From Prunus persica (lineage: Eukaryota > Streptophyta > Magnoliopsida > Rosales > Rosaceae), in the NCBI RefSeq assembly GCF_000346465.2, contig NC_034010.1, forward strand, positions 10,477,502 through 10,541,501: a DNA stretch of 64,000 nucleotides, written 5' to 3'. The position numbers and the translations under genes were made by a program. The first letter of the stretch is position 1; every line of letters starts with the position of its first letter. Positions 42,014 to 54,405 of this stretch are shown in pieces. Under the pieces are notes generated by a model. It was not told where the DNA came from. It worked only from the letters and a program-made list of their open reading frames with translations, and made no database searches.

Positions 42014-43412
42014 GTTATTGAAGTTGGTGCTTATTCAAATATGGAGGCGCCATCTTCTTTAAAAACCCTTTGTCGTTTTGTGGAAACGACACTCCTGCCT
42101 GAGGATAAGACACTCCAATTTACAATTGATAAGGAGGTGTTTGGTGGTGAGCGCGATACCTTCCTCCTGCCTGAAGATATTACACAATTTGCAGGCATGG
42201 AAGAAATTGGAGCTACTGTATTGGCTGTATATATGAGGTTTGTACTTCTAAGATAATAACTCGTTGGTTTATATATTGCGTCGTCTTAACTAACTAACCA
42301 CGTCGTCTTAACTAACTACCGTCGTGATAAATATATTATAACGTCCTTATCTATTTCAGTACGTCGTGTGAAATATTATAATACGTCGTTTTTTTATACA
42401 TAACCGTCGTGTTTGTTTTTGCTGACTTGTTTATATTATTTTATGTATTTAGGTACTTACACGATGTTTTGAAACAAGCCAATATGTGCAGCATGGTTGG
42501 CTTTATTGACCCTGCTACAGTTAGTGCCAACTCTGGCACAATAACTGAAAGATCACGACTGGTAGCAGCTCGACTTCAGAAGACAGACGGTGAACAGCTT
42601 TTCATGATGCCTTACAATCCAGGGTTAGTCTCCTTAGGATTTTGTTTTTATGATTTTCAATAAATGACAGATTATAAACTAACCACGTCGGTGTTTTATT
42701 TTATTTAGTCGTTTGAAACTACTAACCACGTCGGTATTTATTTGTCGTCGTGATAAATATATAATGTCGTCGTTATCTACTTTATTTCGTCGTGTGAAAT
42801 ACTATAATACGTCGTTTTTGTAAATAACCGTCGTTTTTATATTAATTTTGTGCAGCCGTCATTGGATCTTGCTGATTGTAAGAGCAAAGAAGGAGACCGT
42901 CTATTTTCTGGATCCTCTGCCAGGTCATCGTGTGGTCGACGAAGAGGCGAAAAACATCGTGAACAGTGCTTTAAAAATATATAATACCCACATAGGCCGA
43001 GCAGGACGTAAAAATGTAATTTGAAAAACTCTCTCAGGCACACCAAAGCAACCCAGCAATGTCGAATGCGGGTATTATGTGATGCGCTTCATGAGGGACA
43101 TCATCATGGATCCTTCCTTGGGGTTTGAGAATAAGGTAAGAAGAAATTACCTTCATACATTTCACGTCGTTTTTTGTATTATCAACGACGGTCATGTAAA
43201 ATTAACGTCGTTGAATGGATATACTACGTCGGTTATGAAAAATATCGTCGTCTGTGATTGAATTTCTTTTTATTTATAAACCCTAATAGTCATTGTTTAT
43301 GCAGTATGCCAAGGGAAACCAGGAAGCTTCATACCCCCAAGAAGCCATTGATGAAGTCCGGAATGAATGGGCAGAGTTTGTTTTCCAAATTATTAAACAG
43401 GGCAATTATTGA

Positions 43413-44590
43413 ACACTTGATATTTATGTATAATGTACAAATTTTCTCTATAATATGTAATGTAAAAATTTGTTGAGGTTTTCTTAAATTAAAAAAAAAA
43501 CAAACATACAAATTGCTTAACCGACGTGTAATACTTTTCCAACGACCTAATAAAGTCAAAAACCGTCGTATTTTGTTGTTTCGTGTTTTAAACAAATACG
43601 ACGTAAAAATATAGTTAGACGACGTTCTTTGAACAATTGAGTCGTTTATGGTTTACAACATCTTCAATTTCTTAAGGGTTCAGGGTATCATCGACGACGT
43701 TTATGTAACGACAGCGGTTAAGTCGTTGATATATATATTTTACGTCGTATAGTTAAATAGCCGCCATGGTTTCCGCCATGGTTTCTCATTTTAACGACTT
43801 AGTAGTCTATTACAATTTACAACGTCTACAATTTATTAACACCGACGTGGTTTGTTGTTGTGGTAAGAATATTTTATTATTTTTATATCAAAATATTCAA
43901 AATAAATTTAAAATAAATCAGAAAATTGAAAAGTCAACTCCTATGAAGTCATTGATATATTTTCTTCCACAAAAACCTTGAAAAAATTCATTTTGAATAA
44001 CAAAAATTTAAAATGACCATCCAAAACAAAATTGTTTTGATGAGTCATAAAATCACTTCTAGTTTTATGGTTTAGGGTTTAGAGTCTAGGGTTTAGAGAT
44101 TAGGGTTGTTATTTTTGGGGTTTATTTTTAAAGTATAATTTTTAGGTAGTCTAGGGTATATGTTAGGCTTTAAAACCATAAAACCTTTTATAAACTTAAT
44201 TTTTTAAATTGTATAATTTAGTTTTATGGGTTTAGGGTATTAATTTTTAACGACGGTGGTTGCGTCGTGGAATACATATTTTACGTCGTACAGAAAAACA
44301 TACGACATGGTTTACTCTTTAAACGACGTCATTTTAATATGTAAGTCGGTTTATATAATTTACAACGTCTTTAATTTCTTAACACCGACGTGGTTTTTCA
44401 GTCGTCGTTATATAAAAAATTCAAAATAAATTTAAAATTAATCCGAAAAATGAAGCTTCAAAATGAACGGCCTTACGTTCTTAATCCGAAAAATGAAGTT
44501 TCCGTCGTGTAATTTTAATTTTACGTCGGTACGTGTAGAACTTTCGCCTTGGTTTTTCTTTCGACGTTTTAAAACGCGCGAACTCTAAAA
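43413..44590. other. Intergenic region between the two genes of CACTA-1
   Basis: AT-rich DNA with two motif zones (43516-43860 and 44255-44540) separated by an A/T-rich stretch that contains telomere-like TTTAGGG variants at 44070-44107. It probably holds the 3' end signals of the ULP1-like gene and the upstream promoter of the tnp2 gene. No credible coding frame. Confidence 0.6.
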
Positions 44591-44592
44591 AT

Positions 44593-44675
44593 TTTCGCGC
44601 GACCTAAATTTTTTTAGATTTGGCTCTTATTCTTATACTTCGAACCCTGAAACCTAAAATTTTCAGATTTCGCGC
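44593..44675 (+). promoter_or_regulatory. Paired E2F-type sites upstream of tnp2 (CACTA-1)
   Basis: TTTCGCGC occurs at 44593-44600 and 44668-44675, with a further AACGCGCGAA at 44573-44582. TTTCGCGC fits the E2F consensus TTTSGCGC. The sites lie just before the predicted transcription start (CTCTCTCACTTCTGC, about 44690). The complement of both full sites is kept in CACTA-2. S-phase control is inferred only. Confidence 0.5.
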
Positions 44676-44689
44676 GACATAACATTTCG

Positions 44690-45564
44690 CTCTCTCACTT
44701 CTGCTCTAATTAAAAGTTGCACTCTCCAGGCTCCGTCGAATCTGTGAGCTCGTCCAACCTGTAAGTACAAACCCTATCTTCCCCTTGTAAATTCATTGAA
44801 TGATATTAGGTTCTTTTGTTAAAGGGTTTTAGGTATATGCTTTGCGATCTGTTAATAATGTGCTTATAGGTATGGGTTCATGAATTTTCTGTTTAATGGG
44901 TTCATGACAAGATCAAATAAAGGTGTACTTTTGCTGGAAATCAACACAAAAAGACACAGATCACCAACTTCCAAATGATTTCCAGCAAAAGGACACCTTT
45001 ATTTGATCTTGTCATTTTCCGCTCTGGAGAAGGTGCAAAGTGCACCAATGCTTATAGGTATGGGTTCATGGATTTTCTGTTTAATGGGTTCATGGATTAC
45101 ATTATCTGTTATGTTGAATTGGGAATGGATTTAATTTTGTCGTATCTTTTAATCACCCTATGTTATGTTGAATTGGGAATGGATTTATTGTTTTCATGCT
45201 TGGTTTCATGTATATGTTGGTTTCTTGCTTGGTTTCATATATATGTTGTGTTCTTAATGGGTTTTGTGTTCTTGAAAATAAACTGAGACACGACGAATTT
45301 TAAGGCATACGACGACGATTACACGACGGTTTTTTTAAACTACCGTCGTTGTATTACTTATACACGACGGTTTTTTCATAAACCGTCGTTGTATTACTTA
45401 TAATAGACGACGTCTGTTGAAAATCCGTCGTCTATATATGCCAAATACGTCTGTTTTTGATTAAAACCCGTCGTCTCTGTTGTTTATTACTTGCGATTAG
45501 ATCATTGTATAATCTGCTATAGTGATGGTCATTGCCTGTATTTTCACTTTATTATAGATAATAG
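44690..45564 (+). other. Predicted 5' leader and leader intron of tnp2 (CACTA-1)
   Basis: A leader exon ends CCAACCT at a strong donor (GTAAGT, 44761). The likely acceptor is GATAATAG ending at 45564, 15 bases before the start codon. The 804-bp intron contains a foldback insertion (44906-45048) absent from CACTA-2, two TTATGTTGAATTGGGAATGG copies, and an ACGACGG/CCGTCGT zone at 45290-45480. Confidence 0.5.
44906..45013. repeat. Near-perfect foldback (38-bp arms) in the tnp2 leader intron
   Basis: Arms 44906-44943 and 44976-45013 are complementary at 37 of 38 positions, around a 32-base loop. The whole 188-bp insertion, including an extra copy of a 46-bp flank (44861-44906 and 45049-45094, one mismatch), is missing in CACTA-2, whose intron has one copy of that flank. 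The hairpin resembles a small-RNA precursor in shape, but could equally come from a template-switching event. Confidence 0.85.
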
Positions 45565-45579
45565 GTTATAGTGTCGAAG

Positions 45580-48500
45580 ATGGATAAGTCATGGATGCAC
45601 TCGGATAGAAGATCGAAGGCATATGAATTTGGGGTGGAAGCATTTTTGAACTTTGCTGTAGAAAATCTTCTAACTACAACACATATCCGTTGTCCATGTG
45701 TTAAATGTGTTAATTTGAAGTTGTTTGGGGTTGGAATTATAAGGGATCACTTATACTTTAATGGAATTGACCAAAGCTATAAGAATTGGACATTTCACGG
45801 AGAACCTTGGGAAGCAACTACTAATGCTAGTAGAAATGTTGAAGAAGATGATGGCCATAGTAGGTACAGTTTTGTGTCTGAAGAAATTGATATGGATGAT
45901 AATGATTTTGGTGATTTTGGTTTGGATCCGTATGAGTTTTCCAATGTGATTGGGGATGGAGATCAACCAGTGTACCCTGGTTGTAGAAAGTACACGAAGT
46001 TATCGGCATTAGTGAAGTTGTATAATTTGAAGGCAAAACATGGGATGAGTGATGTCTGTTTTACAGAATTATTGATACTTCAAGGCGATTTGCTTCCAGA
46101 AGGAAATACAATACCAACCTCCATGTATGAGGCTAAAAAGACTTTGTGTGCATTGGGGCTGAGTTATGAGAAAATGCACGCATGCCCCAATGATTGCATC
46201 TTGTATAGGAAGGAGTATGAGGATTCAACTAATTGTCCTACTTGTGGTATCTCAAGGTGGAAGGAAGGCAAAGATTCAATCTTGAAAGAGGGTGTGCCAG
46301 CGAAGGTGGTGTGGTATTTTCCCCCAATTCCAAGGTTTAAAAGGATGTTTCAATCACATGAGACAGCTAAGAGTTTGACTTGGTGGCATGCTGCTAGAAA
46401 ATCAATTGACGGTCAGATGTCTCATCCGGCGGATTCCCCGTCTTGGAAACTTCTTGATGATAAATGGCCTGAGTTTGGTAATGAGCCGAGAAACTTGAGA
46501 TTGGCTCTTTCATCTGATGGATTCAATCCCCACAGTTCTCTAAGTAGCAGATATAGTTGTTGGCCGGTTATCTTAGTTACATATAATCTCCCTCCATGGC
46601 TGTGCATGAAACGAAAGTTCATGATGTTAACCTTATTGATTTCCGGTCCTAAACAACCCGGAAATGATATAGACGTCTACTTGGAGCCTTTGATTGATGA
46701 TTTAAAATCCTTGTGGGTTGGGATTAGAGGAGTGTATGATGCACATAATGGAGAATACTTTACACTCAGAGCTGCATTAATGTGGACAATTAATGATTTC
46801 CCCGCCTATGGAAACTTATCTGGTTGTGTTGTTAAAGGATATAAAGCTTGTCCAATATGCGGCGATGATACACCTAGTCACAGGTTGAAAAATGGCCACA
46901 AAATTTGTTACATTGGGCATAGAAAATGGTTACCAATCAATCATCCATATAGGAGGCAACGTGCAGCTTTTAATGGGAAACCTGAATATGGCATACCTCC
47001 CAAGCCATTAACCGGAGAAGAAGTGCTGCATATGGTTGAAAATGGTGACAGAGTTTGTTGGAAGAAGAAATCAATATTCTTTGATCTCGAGTATTGGAAA
47101 TACCTTCCTGTAAGGCATGCCCTAGATGTTATGCACATTGAGAAGAATGTTTGCGATAGTATCATTGGTACATTGCTGGAGATCCCTGGAAAAAATAAAG
47201 ATGGGATTGCTGCTCGATTAGATTTATTGAACATGGGGGTCAAAACTGATTTGCAACCCGAGTATGGAGAAAGACGTACTCGTTTGCCTCCTGGGCCTTG
47301 GAATTTGTCAAGAGCAGAGAAGAGAGAGGTTTGCAATTCTTTCTATGGTATGAAGGTCCCTGAAGGTTATTCTTCAAATATTAAAAATCTTGTATCTGTA
47401 CAAGATTCAAGACTTCTTGGCCTTAAATCACATGATTGTCATACCTTAATGCAACAATTGCTCCCTGTGGCAATTCGTTCTGTTTTGGAGAAGCCTGCAA
47501 GGTATGCAATAACTCGTTTGTGCTTCTTCTTCAATGCTATATGTGCAAAGACTGTTGATGTTTCCAAGCTAGATAAGTTGGAAGAAGATGTAGTAGTTAC
47601 TCTGTGTTTGCTTGAGAAGTACTTTCCCCCTTCATTCTTTGATATCATGGTTCATCTAGTAGTACATCTTGTCAGAGAAGTTCGTCTATGTGGGCCAGTA
47701 TATTTTAGGTGGATGTATCCGTTTGAAAGATATATGAAAGTGCTGAAGGGGTATGTTCAGAATCGTACTCGTCCCGAAGGTTGCATTGCTGAGCGGTATA
47801 TAGCTGAAGAAGCGGTAGAGTTTTGTACTCAGCATTTATCTGATGTTAGTACAGTTGGAGTGCCTTCAAGCCAAAAGATGGGAGTTTCAAAGCCATTATC
47901 AGGTTGCACAGTGAGCGTAGTTGATCAGGACCTGTTGAATCAAGCACATCTATATGTCTTGGAGAATACGGAGGAAGTCCTACCTTATATCGAGTACGTA
48001 TGAGTTTTATTCTTTAAGTTTCCATTTTAAATTATTTCTTATGTTTATCTTCTATATTTAGGACCGTAATGCTTGAATTTTTCGTGTCATGTAGGCAACA
48101 TATGATTCACATCAAGACTGCTTATCCAAAATTTAGAAAGAGAACAAAGTGGCTGCAGGATAAGCACAATAGCACTTTCATTCAATGGCTACGCTTCAAG
48201 GTATATATTGTTGAATAACATATTTCTCTTTTAATTTTCTTCTTATTTATATGTTAGATTGAATTAAGATATGATTAATTTGCAGGTTCAAAGTGAACTT
48301 GAGGAAGACAATCATGGCGTATCAGAAAATTTAAGGTGGCTAGCAGCTGGTCCAAACATGTCAGTGCCATTATATAGGAGCTATCTTATTAAAGGTATTA
48401 AATTCAATATCAAGGCACAAGATGATGTGCGGACAACTCAAAATAGTGGAGTTTATTTACTTGCACATACCATGCAAGTTGCTAGTGCCAAGGATAAAAA

Positions 48501-48930
48501 CCCAATTCTCTCAAATATGGGTTTCTATGGTGTCATTCAAGAAATTTGGGACCTTGACTACCAAAAGTTTACAATCCCAGTCTTTAGGTGTGATTGGATA
48601 GATAGTTCTGGTCTTGTAGTCGACGAACTTGGATTTACCCTTGTAGATTTGAGTAAAATTGGACATAGGAATGACCAATTTGTTTTGGCTTCTCAAGTCA
48701 AACAAATATTTTTTGTTGACGACCCGATGCATCGTGGTTGGTCGGTAGTGTTATCAATGCCTAATAGAGAATATAATGATGTTATTGGTGATGAAGTCTT
48801 AGGTGATGTGATAATTGAGTGTGAGCCATTTACTAGAGGGATGCCAAATGTTGACACATTTGATGAACTGGTGGGTGAGTTAGGCGGTCAAAATATTCGA
48901 GATGGGTGTGAAGATATATGGATTGAATGA
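45580..48930 (+). CDS. tnp2-type CACTA transposase (TNPD-like), complete
   Basis: Three coding exons: 45580-47993, 48095-48200 and 48286-48930, with GT/AG junctions and phases joining into 1,054 codons plus stop. The start is ATG at 45580; upstream in-frame GTG is unlikely in a plant. The N-terminus (MDKSWMH, CPCVKC, HGEP) fits the transposase-associated domain. The central tnp2 domain has LALSSDGFNP (Asp313), WTINDFPAYG (Asp406), CPIC (Cys424, Cys427) and LDVMHIEKNV (Glu521), a plausible DDE triad of the CMC superfamily. GPVYFRWMYPFERYMKVLKG marks the DUF4218 region and FRCDWID with DELGFTLVD the DUF4216 region. The length is normal for the family. It would bind the element ends and cut the DNA in the nucleus. 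I see no inactivating change. Confidence 0.93.
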
Positions 48931-50528
48931 TGCTTATGTAATTGGCATTGTATGACATTAATTTTGTAATATATTGTAATGTGATTTCTTCACTTTCTAC
49001 GTTCAAATAAAACACGACGTTATTGTGAACCAGTTATTCAGCATATTTACCGACGTCTTAAAGCAACGTAACAATGAAGAACCACGACGCAATTGTGAAG
49101 CAATTATTCAGGATATCACGTCAGGGAAGGATTAAGAACCGCCATGTAATTCAAAATAACACGACTCCAATCCCATAATACCGACGTCTAAAAAACGAGA
49201 TATATAATCTGAACGTTAAAAAATACGACGTCATCATACATTTTCCACGTCGCAAGTTCTTTTATAAACGAAGAGGAACGAAATGAATTCCGACGGAAAT
49301 TCATTATAACCGCCGTCTAATAACAATTAAACGACGTTATTTGTAATACGGCTCTCATCATAATCAACGCCGTCTATATGTTCTGTAATACGGCTCTCAT
49401 TTATTTGGAACCGACGTTGTTTAGAAGTTCAACGTCGTCTATATTATTAAGTGCGTCGTGAGTAATGATGATAGATATAAATACAACGTCGACTATATAA
49501 ATGCCACCGACGTTGTTTCGCATTTCAACGTCAACTGTATAAATACATACGTCGTAAATAATGACACTGACAACTATTTCCACGTCATCTTTTTTAGAAA
49601 AATCGAAGTGGAAAATTTATTTCACGACGGTTGTTTGTAAATAAGAGACGTAGTATATTTCAATAACGTCGTCTTCTCATGTATTTAAAGACGTCATATT
49701 TTTTCTTGTCGTGTAAATTATATTTAACGGCGTAAAATTTTAGTTGTCGTCGTTGTATGTATATCTTGCGGCCTTGTTCTTTTAACATGTGTCATATTTT
49801 TCCTTTTTAACGACGGTGATTTGTTTGAGTTGGTCGTCTATTCTCATCCTCGACTATTTTCTAGAACTTTAGCAGACTAAACACGTCTGTTTTTATTGTT
49901 TTCCGACGTTGTTTTATTTAACAACGTCTAATATTTATCGTCGTTGTTTGTTTCTGAAAATATGACGTATAAATTTTGTAATACGACTCTCATATATTTG
50001 TAACCGACGTTGTTTCGTTTTTCAACGTCTACTCAATAAATACATACGTCGTAAATAATGACACTGACAACTATTTCCACGTCATCTTTTATCGAAAAAT
50101 CGAAGTGGAAAATTAATTTTACGACGGCTGTTTTTATATATGCGACGTAGTAGGTATTAATAACGTTGTCTTCTAATGTATTTAAAGACGTCAAATTTTT
50201 TATTGTCGTGAAAATGATATTTAACGGCGTCGTTTTTTTATTTCCGTCGTTGTATGTCTATCTTGCGGCCTTGTTCTCTTAATATGTGTCATATTTTTCC
50301 TTTTTAACGACGGTTTTTTTAGAGAGTTGGTCGTCTATTCTCATCCTCGACTGCTTTTTTAGATCTTTTTGCAGTACAAAGACGTCGTTTTGTATTTGTT
50401 GATGACGTTGTATATTTTAACAACGACGGTGATTTAGCGTCGTGGTATATGAGGGAAAAGATGACGGTGGATTCCACGACCATTGAAAAATCGAATACAC
50501 GACGGTAATTTACCGTCGTCTTTTTGCT
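48931..50528. repeat. Right subterminal ACGACGG/CCGTCGT zone of CACTA-1
   Basis: After a likely AATAAA signal at 49006, about 1.5 kb of AT-rich DNA carries dozens of ACGACG/CGTCGT motifs. A block starting ACCGACGTTGTTT is present twice (about 49500-49850 and 50000-50350) with shared CGAAGTGGAAAAT and CTTGCGGCCTTGTTCT landmarks, a duplication of about 500 bp. The zone ends with a perfect palindrome at 50499-50519. No genes. Confidence 0.8.
50499..50519. repeat. Perfect terminal palindrome of the motif
   Basis: ACGACGGTAA, one T, then TTACCGTCGT: 10-bp arms with a 1-bp spacer, about 10 bp inside the right terminal repeat. It is the tightest facing pair of the motif that I noticed and could bind a dimer. 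Confidence 0.85.
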
Positions 50529-50542
50529 TTTTTGTAGTAGTG
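50529..50542 (-). repeat. Right terminal inverted repeat of CACTA-1
   Basis: TTTTTGTAGTAGTG, the exact complement of the left end, followed by the TTT target copy. Confidence 0.97.
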
Positions 50543-53500
50543 TTTGGACACAGTCCGATATCGATTGCTCCATGAAATTGGACAATTCAGGTTCGTACGA
50601 AGTTAGTTCTGAAATGGAGTGCTTGGTGTTTTCCAAAGTTTTAGACACTGGATTTCCATCAAAACTCAGCAAAAAGACTCCTCCCACCAAATTATGATGT
50701 GCCCCAAGTTTTGGACTCAATCCGATATCGATTGCTCCATGAAATTGGACAATTCAGGTTCGTACGAAGTTCGTTCTAAAATGGAGTGCTTTGTGTTTTG
50801 CATAGTTTTAGATATTGGATTTCACTCAAAGAGCACCAAATGACTCCTCCCACCATACTTTGATATTCCCCAAGTTTTGGACTCACTCCGATATCGATTG
50901 GTCCATGAAATTGTACAATTCAGGTTCGTACGAAGTTCGTTCTGAAATAGAGTGGGTGGTGTATTGCACAGTTCTAGACATTGGATTTCACTCAAAGAGC
51001 ACCAAATGACTCCTCCCACCATACTTTGATATTCCCCAAGTTTTGGACTCAATCCGATATCGATTGCTCCATGAAATTGAACAATTCAAGTTCTTACGAA
51101 GTTCGTTCTCAAATGGAGTGCTTTGTGTTAGGCATAGTTTTAGATATTAGATTTCACTCGAAGAGCACCAAAGGACTCCTCCCACCATACTATGATGTTC
51201 CCCAAGTTTTGGACTAAATCCGATATCGATTGGTCCGTGAAATTGAATAATTCAGGTTCGTACGTAGTTCGTTCTAAAATGGAGTAGTTGGTGTATTGCA
51301 TAGTGTTAGAGATTGGATGTCACTCAAAGCTCACCAAATGACTCCTCCCACCATATTCTGATGTTCCCCAAGTGTTGGACTCAATCTGATATCGATTGGT
51401 GCTTGAAATTGGACAATTCAGGTTCGTACGAAGTTCGTTCTGAAGCTCAGTGGTTGGTGTATTGCATAATTTTAGGGATTTTCACTCGAAACTCAACAAA
51501 TAACTCCTCCCACCGTATTATAATGTTCCCCAAGTTTTGGGCTACCGATTGGTCCATGAAATTGGACAATTCAGGTTCGTATGAAGTTCGTTCTGAAAAG
51601 GAGTGGTTAGTGTATTGCATAGTTCTAGAGATTGGATTTCACTCAATACCTACCAAATGACTCCTCCCACTACATTATAATGTTCCCCAAGTTTTGGACT
51701 CAATCCCATATCGATTGGTCCATGAAATTGGACAATTCAGGTTCGTACGAAGTTCGTTCTAAAAAGATGTGATTGGTGTTTTGCATAGTTTTAGACATTG
51801 GATTTCACTCAAAACTCATCAAATGACTACTCCCACCAAATTATGATGTTGAACAAGTTTTGGACTCAATCCGATATCGATTGGTCCTTGAAATTGGACA
51901 ACTCAGGTTCGTACGAAGTTCGTTCTGAAATGGAGTGGTTGGTGTTTTCCATAGTTTAGAATATTGGATTTCACTCAAAACCCCTTAAATGACTCCTCCC
52001 AACATATTATGATTTCCCCAAGTTTTGGATTCAATCCGATATTGATTGGTCCATGAAATTGGACAGTTCAAGTTCGTACGAAGTTCGTTCTAAAATGGAG
52101 TGGTTTGAGTTTTGCGTAGTTTTAGATATTGGATTTCACTCAAAACCCCTCAAATGACTCCCCCCAACATATTACGTGGTTCCCCAAGTTTTGGACTCAA
52201 TCCGATATCAATTGGTCCCTAAAATTGGACAATTCAGGTTCGGACGAAGTTCATTCTGAAATGGAGTGGTTGGTGTTTTACATAGTTTTAGACATTGGAT
52301 TTCACTCAAAACCCCTCAAATGACTCATCCCAACATATTATGACGTTCCCCAAGTTTTGGACTCAATCCGATATCGATTGGCCCGTGAAATTGGACAATT
52401 TCGGTTCGTACGATGTCCGTTCTGAAATAGAGTGATTGGTGTTTTGCATAGTTTTAGACATTGGATTTCACTCAAAACTCACCAAATGACTCCCCCCACC
52501 AAATTATGATGTTCCATGAAATTGGACAATTCAAGTTCGTACAGAAATGGGGTGGTTGGTGTATTGCATAGGTCTAGAGATTGGATTTCAATTCAAAGTC
52601 ACCAAATGACTCCTCGCACCATTTTATGATGTTCCCCAAGTTTTGGACTCAATCCGATCTCGATTGGTCCATGAAATTGGACAATTCAGGTTCGTACAAA
52701 GGTCGTTCGGAAATTGAGTGGTTTGAGTTTTGCATAGTTTTGAGTGTTGAATTTCACTCAAAGAGCCCAAAATGACTCCACCCACCATATTATGATGTTC
52801 CCCAAGTTTTGGACTCAATCCGATATCGATAGTTCCGTGAAATTGGACAATTCAGGTTCGTAAGAAGTTCGTTCAGAAACGGAGCGGTTTGTGTTTTGCA
52901 TAGTTTTGGAGATTTGATTTCACTAAAACCCACCAAATCACTCCTCCCAAAAAATTATGATGTTCCTCAAGTTTTGGACTCAATCCGATATCGATTGATC
53001 CATCTAATTGGACAATTCAGGTTCGTACGAAGTTCGATCTCAAGTGGAGTAGTGGATGTATTGCATAGTTCTAGGGATTGGATTTCTCTCATAACCTAAC
53101 AAACGACTCCTCCCACCATATTATGATGTTCCCCAAGTTTTGGACTCAATCCGTTATCAAATAGTGCATGAAATTGGACAATTCAGGTTCGTACGAAGTT
53201 CGTTATGAAATGGAGTGGTTGATGTATTGCACTGTTCTAGACATTGGATTTCACACCAAAGTCACCATTGACTCCAACCACCATATTATGATGTTCCCCA
53301 AGTGTTAGACTCAATCCTATATCGATTATTCCATGAAATTGGACAATTCAGGTTCGTACGAAGTTTGTTCTAAAATTGAGTGGTTGGTGTATTGCATAGT
53401 TTTAGAGATTGGATTTCACTCAAAACCCACCAAAAGACTCCTTCCACCATATTATGATGTTCCCCAAGTTGTGGACACAATTCGATGTTGATTGATCCAC

Positions 53501-54405
53501 GAAATTGGACAATTCAGGTTCGTACGAAGTTCGTTTTGAAATGCAGTGGTTGGTGTATTCCATAGTTCTAAAGATTGGATTTCACTCCAAAGTCACCAAA
53601 TGACACCTCCCACCATATTGAGAGGTTCCCCAAGTTTTGGACTGAATCCGACAAAGATTGGTCCATGAAATTGGACAATTCATGTTCGTATGAAGTTTGT
53701 TCTAAAATGGACTGGTTTGGGTTATGACTAGTTTTAGGTATTGGATTTCACTCAAAGAGCACCAAATGACTCTTCCCACCATATTGTGACATTCCCCAAG
53801 TTTGGGACTCAATCCGATATCTATTGGTCCATGAAATTGGACAATTTAGGTTCGCACAAAATTCATTCTGAAAGTGAGTAGTTGGTGTATTGTATAGTTT
53901 TAGAGATTAGGTTTCACTCCAAAGTCACCAAATGACTCTTCCCACCATATTGTGATGTTCCCCAGCTTTGGGACTCAATCCGATATCGATTGGTCCATGA
54001 AATTGGACAATTCAGCTTCGTACGAAGTTCATAATGAAATGGGGTGGTTGGTGTTTTGCATAGTTCTAGATATTGGATTTCACTAAAAACTCACCACATG
54101 ACTCTCCCACCATATTACGATGTTCTCCAAGTTTCTGACTAAATCCGATATCGATTAGTCCATGAAATTGAACAATTCAGGTTCGTACGAAGTTCATTCT
54201 GAAATGGAGTGGTTTGTGTTTTGAATAGTTTTAGAGATTGAATTTCACTCAAAACCCCCAAATGACTCCTCCCACCACAATATGATGGTCCCTAAGTTTT
54301 GGACTCAATCTGATATCGATTGGTCCAAGAAATTGGACAATTCTGGTTCGTACGAAATTCGTTCGGAAATGGAATGGTTTGTGTTATGACTAGTTTTAGA
54401 GATTG
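50543..54405 (+). repeat. 166-bp satellite array, block 5
   Basis: About 23 monomers between the two CACTA elements, in the same orientation as elsewhere. The first part continues the 665-bp higher-order repeat broken by CACTA-1. A shortened monomer lies near 52510-52550. It ends inside a monomer (TAGAGATTGGA) where it joins CACTA-2. No genes. Confidence 0.95.

Larger units (their letters stand above)
39868..43412 (+). pseudogene. ULP1-like (C48) protease/plant transposase-domain gene of CACTA-1, nonsense mutation
   Basis: Six coding exons are inferred: 39868-40677, 41146-41700, 42014-42237, 42453-42623, 42856-43135 and 43305-43412. All have GT/AG junctions and consistent phase, for 716 codons including the stop. 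Exon 1 resembles the plant transposase (Ptta/En/Spm) domain, with KKWKDFKSTLTRHY and NHRLSRKGYAGLEDQ. Exon 2 ends in a charged Glu/Lys-rich linker. Exon 5 has the C48 signature: RHW (His codon 42860), FLDPLP (Asp 42911), KQPSNVECGYY (Gln, and Cys codon 43067). Codon 43022-43024 is TGA where CACTA-2 has TGG (IWKTLSG), so a normal product stops before the catalytic cysteine. ULP1-type enzymes cut SUMO or related modifiers; the role in transposition is unknown. All internal introns hold CGTCGT motifs. Confidence 0.85.
36788..50542 (+). mobile_element. CACTA-1: complete CACTA (En/Spm-like) transposon, 13,755 bp
   Basis: It starts CACTACTACAAAAA and ends with the exact complement TTTTTGTAGTAGTG. 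It is flanked by a 3-bp TTT duplication (36785-36787 and 50543-50545). Removing the element and one TTT restores GATGTTTTGGACAC, the sequence at the same place in the neighbouring higher-order repeat, so the insertion is clean. It holds a ULP1-like gene (39868-43412, nonsense mutation), a complete tnp2 transposase gene (45580-48930), a captured RPN6 fragment and long zones of ACGACGG/CCGTCGT repeats. The intact ends and transposase suggest it could still be mobilised, perhaps by itself if the ULP1-like protein is not needed. Confidence 0.95.

Noticed and set aside
44975..45286. 103-residue open frame in the tnp2 leader intron
   Set aside because: It starts inside the CACTA-1-specific foldback and runs through AT-rich tandem repeats; no domain.
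48833..50720. Open frames in the right subterminal zone of CACTA-1
   Set aside because: They consist of the short repeated motifs and AT-rich filler with no protein similarity that I recognise.
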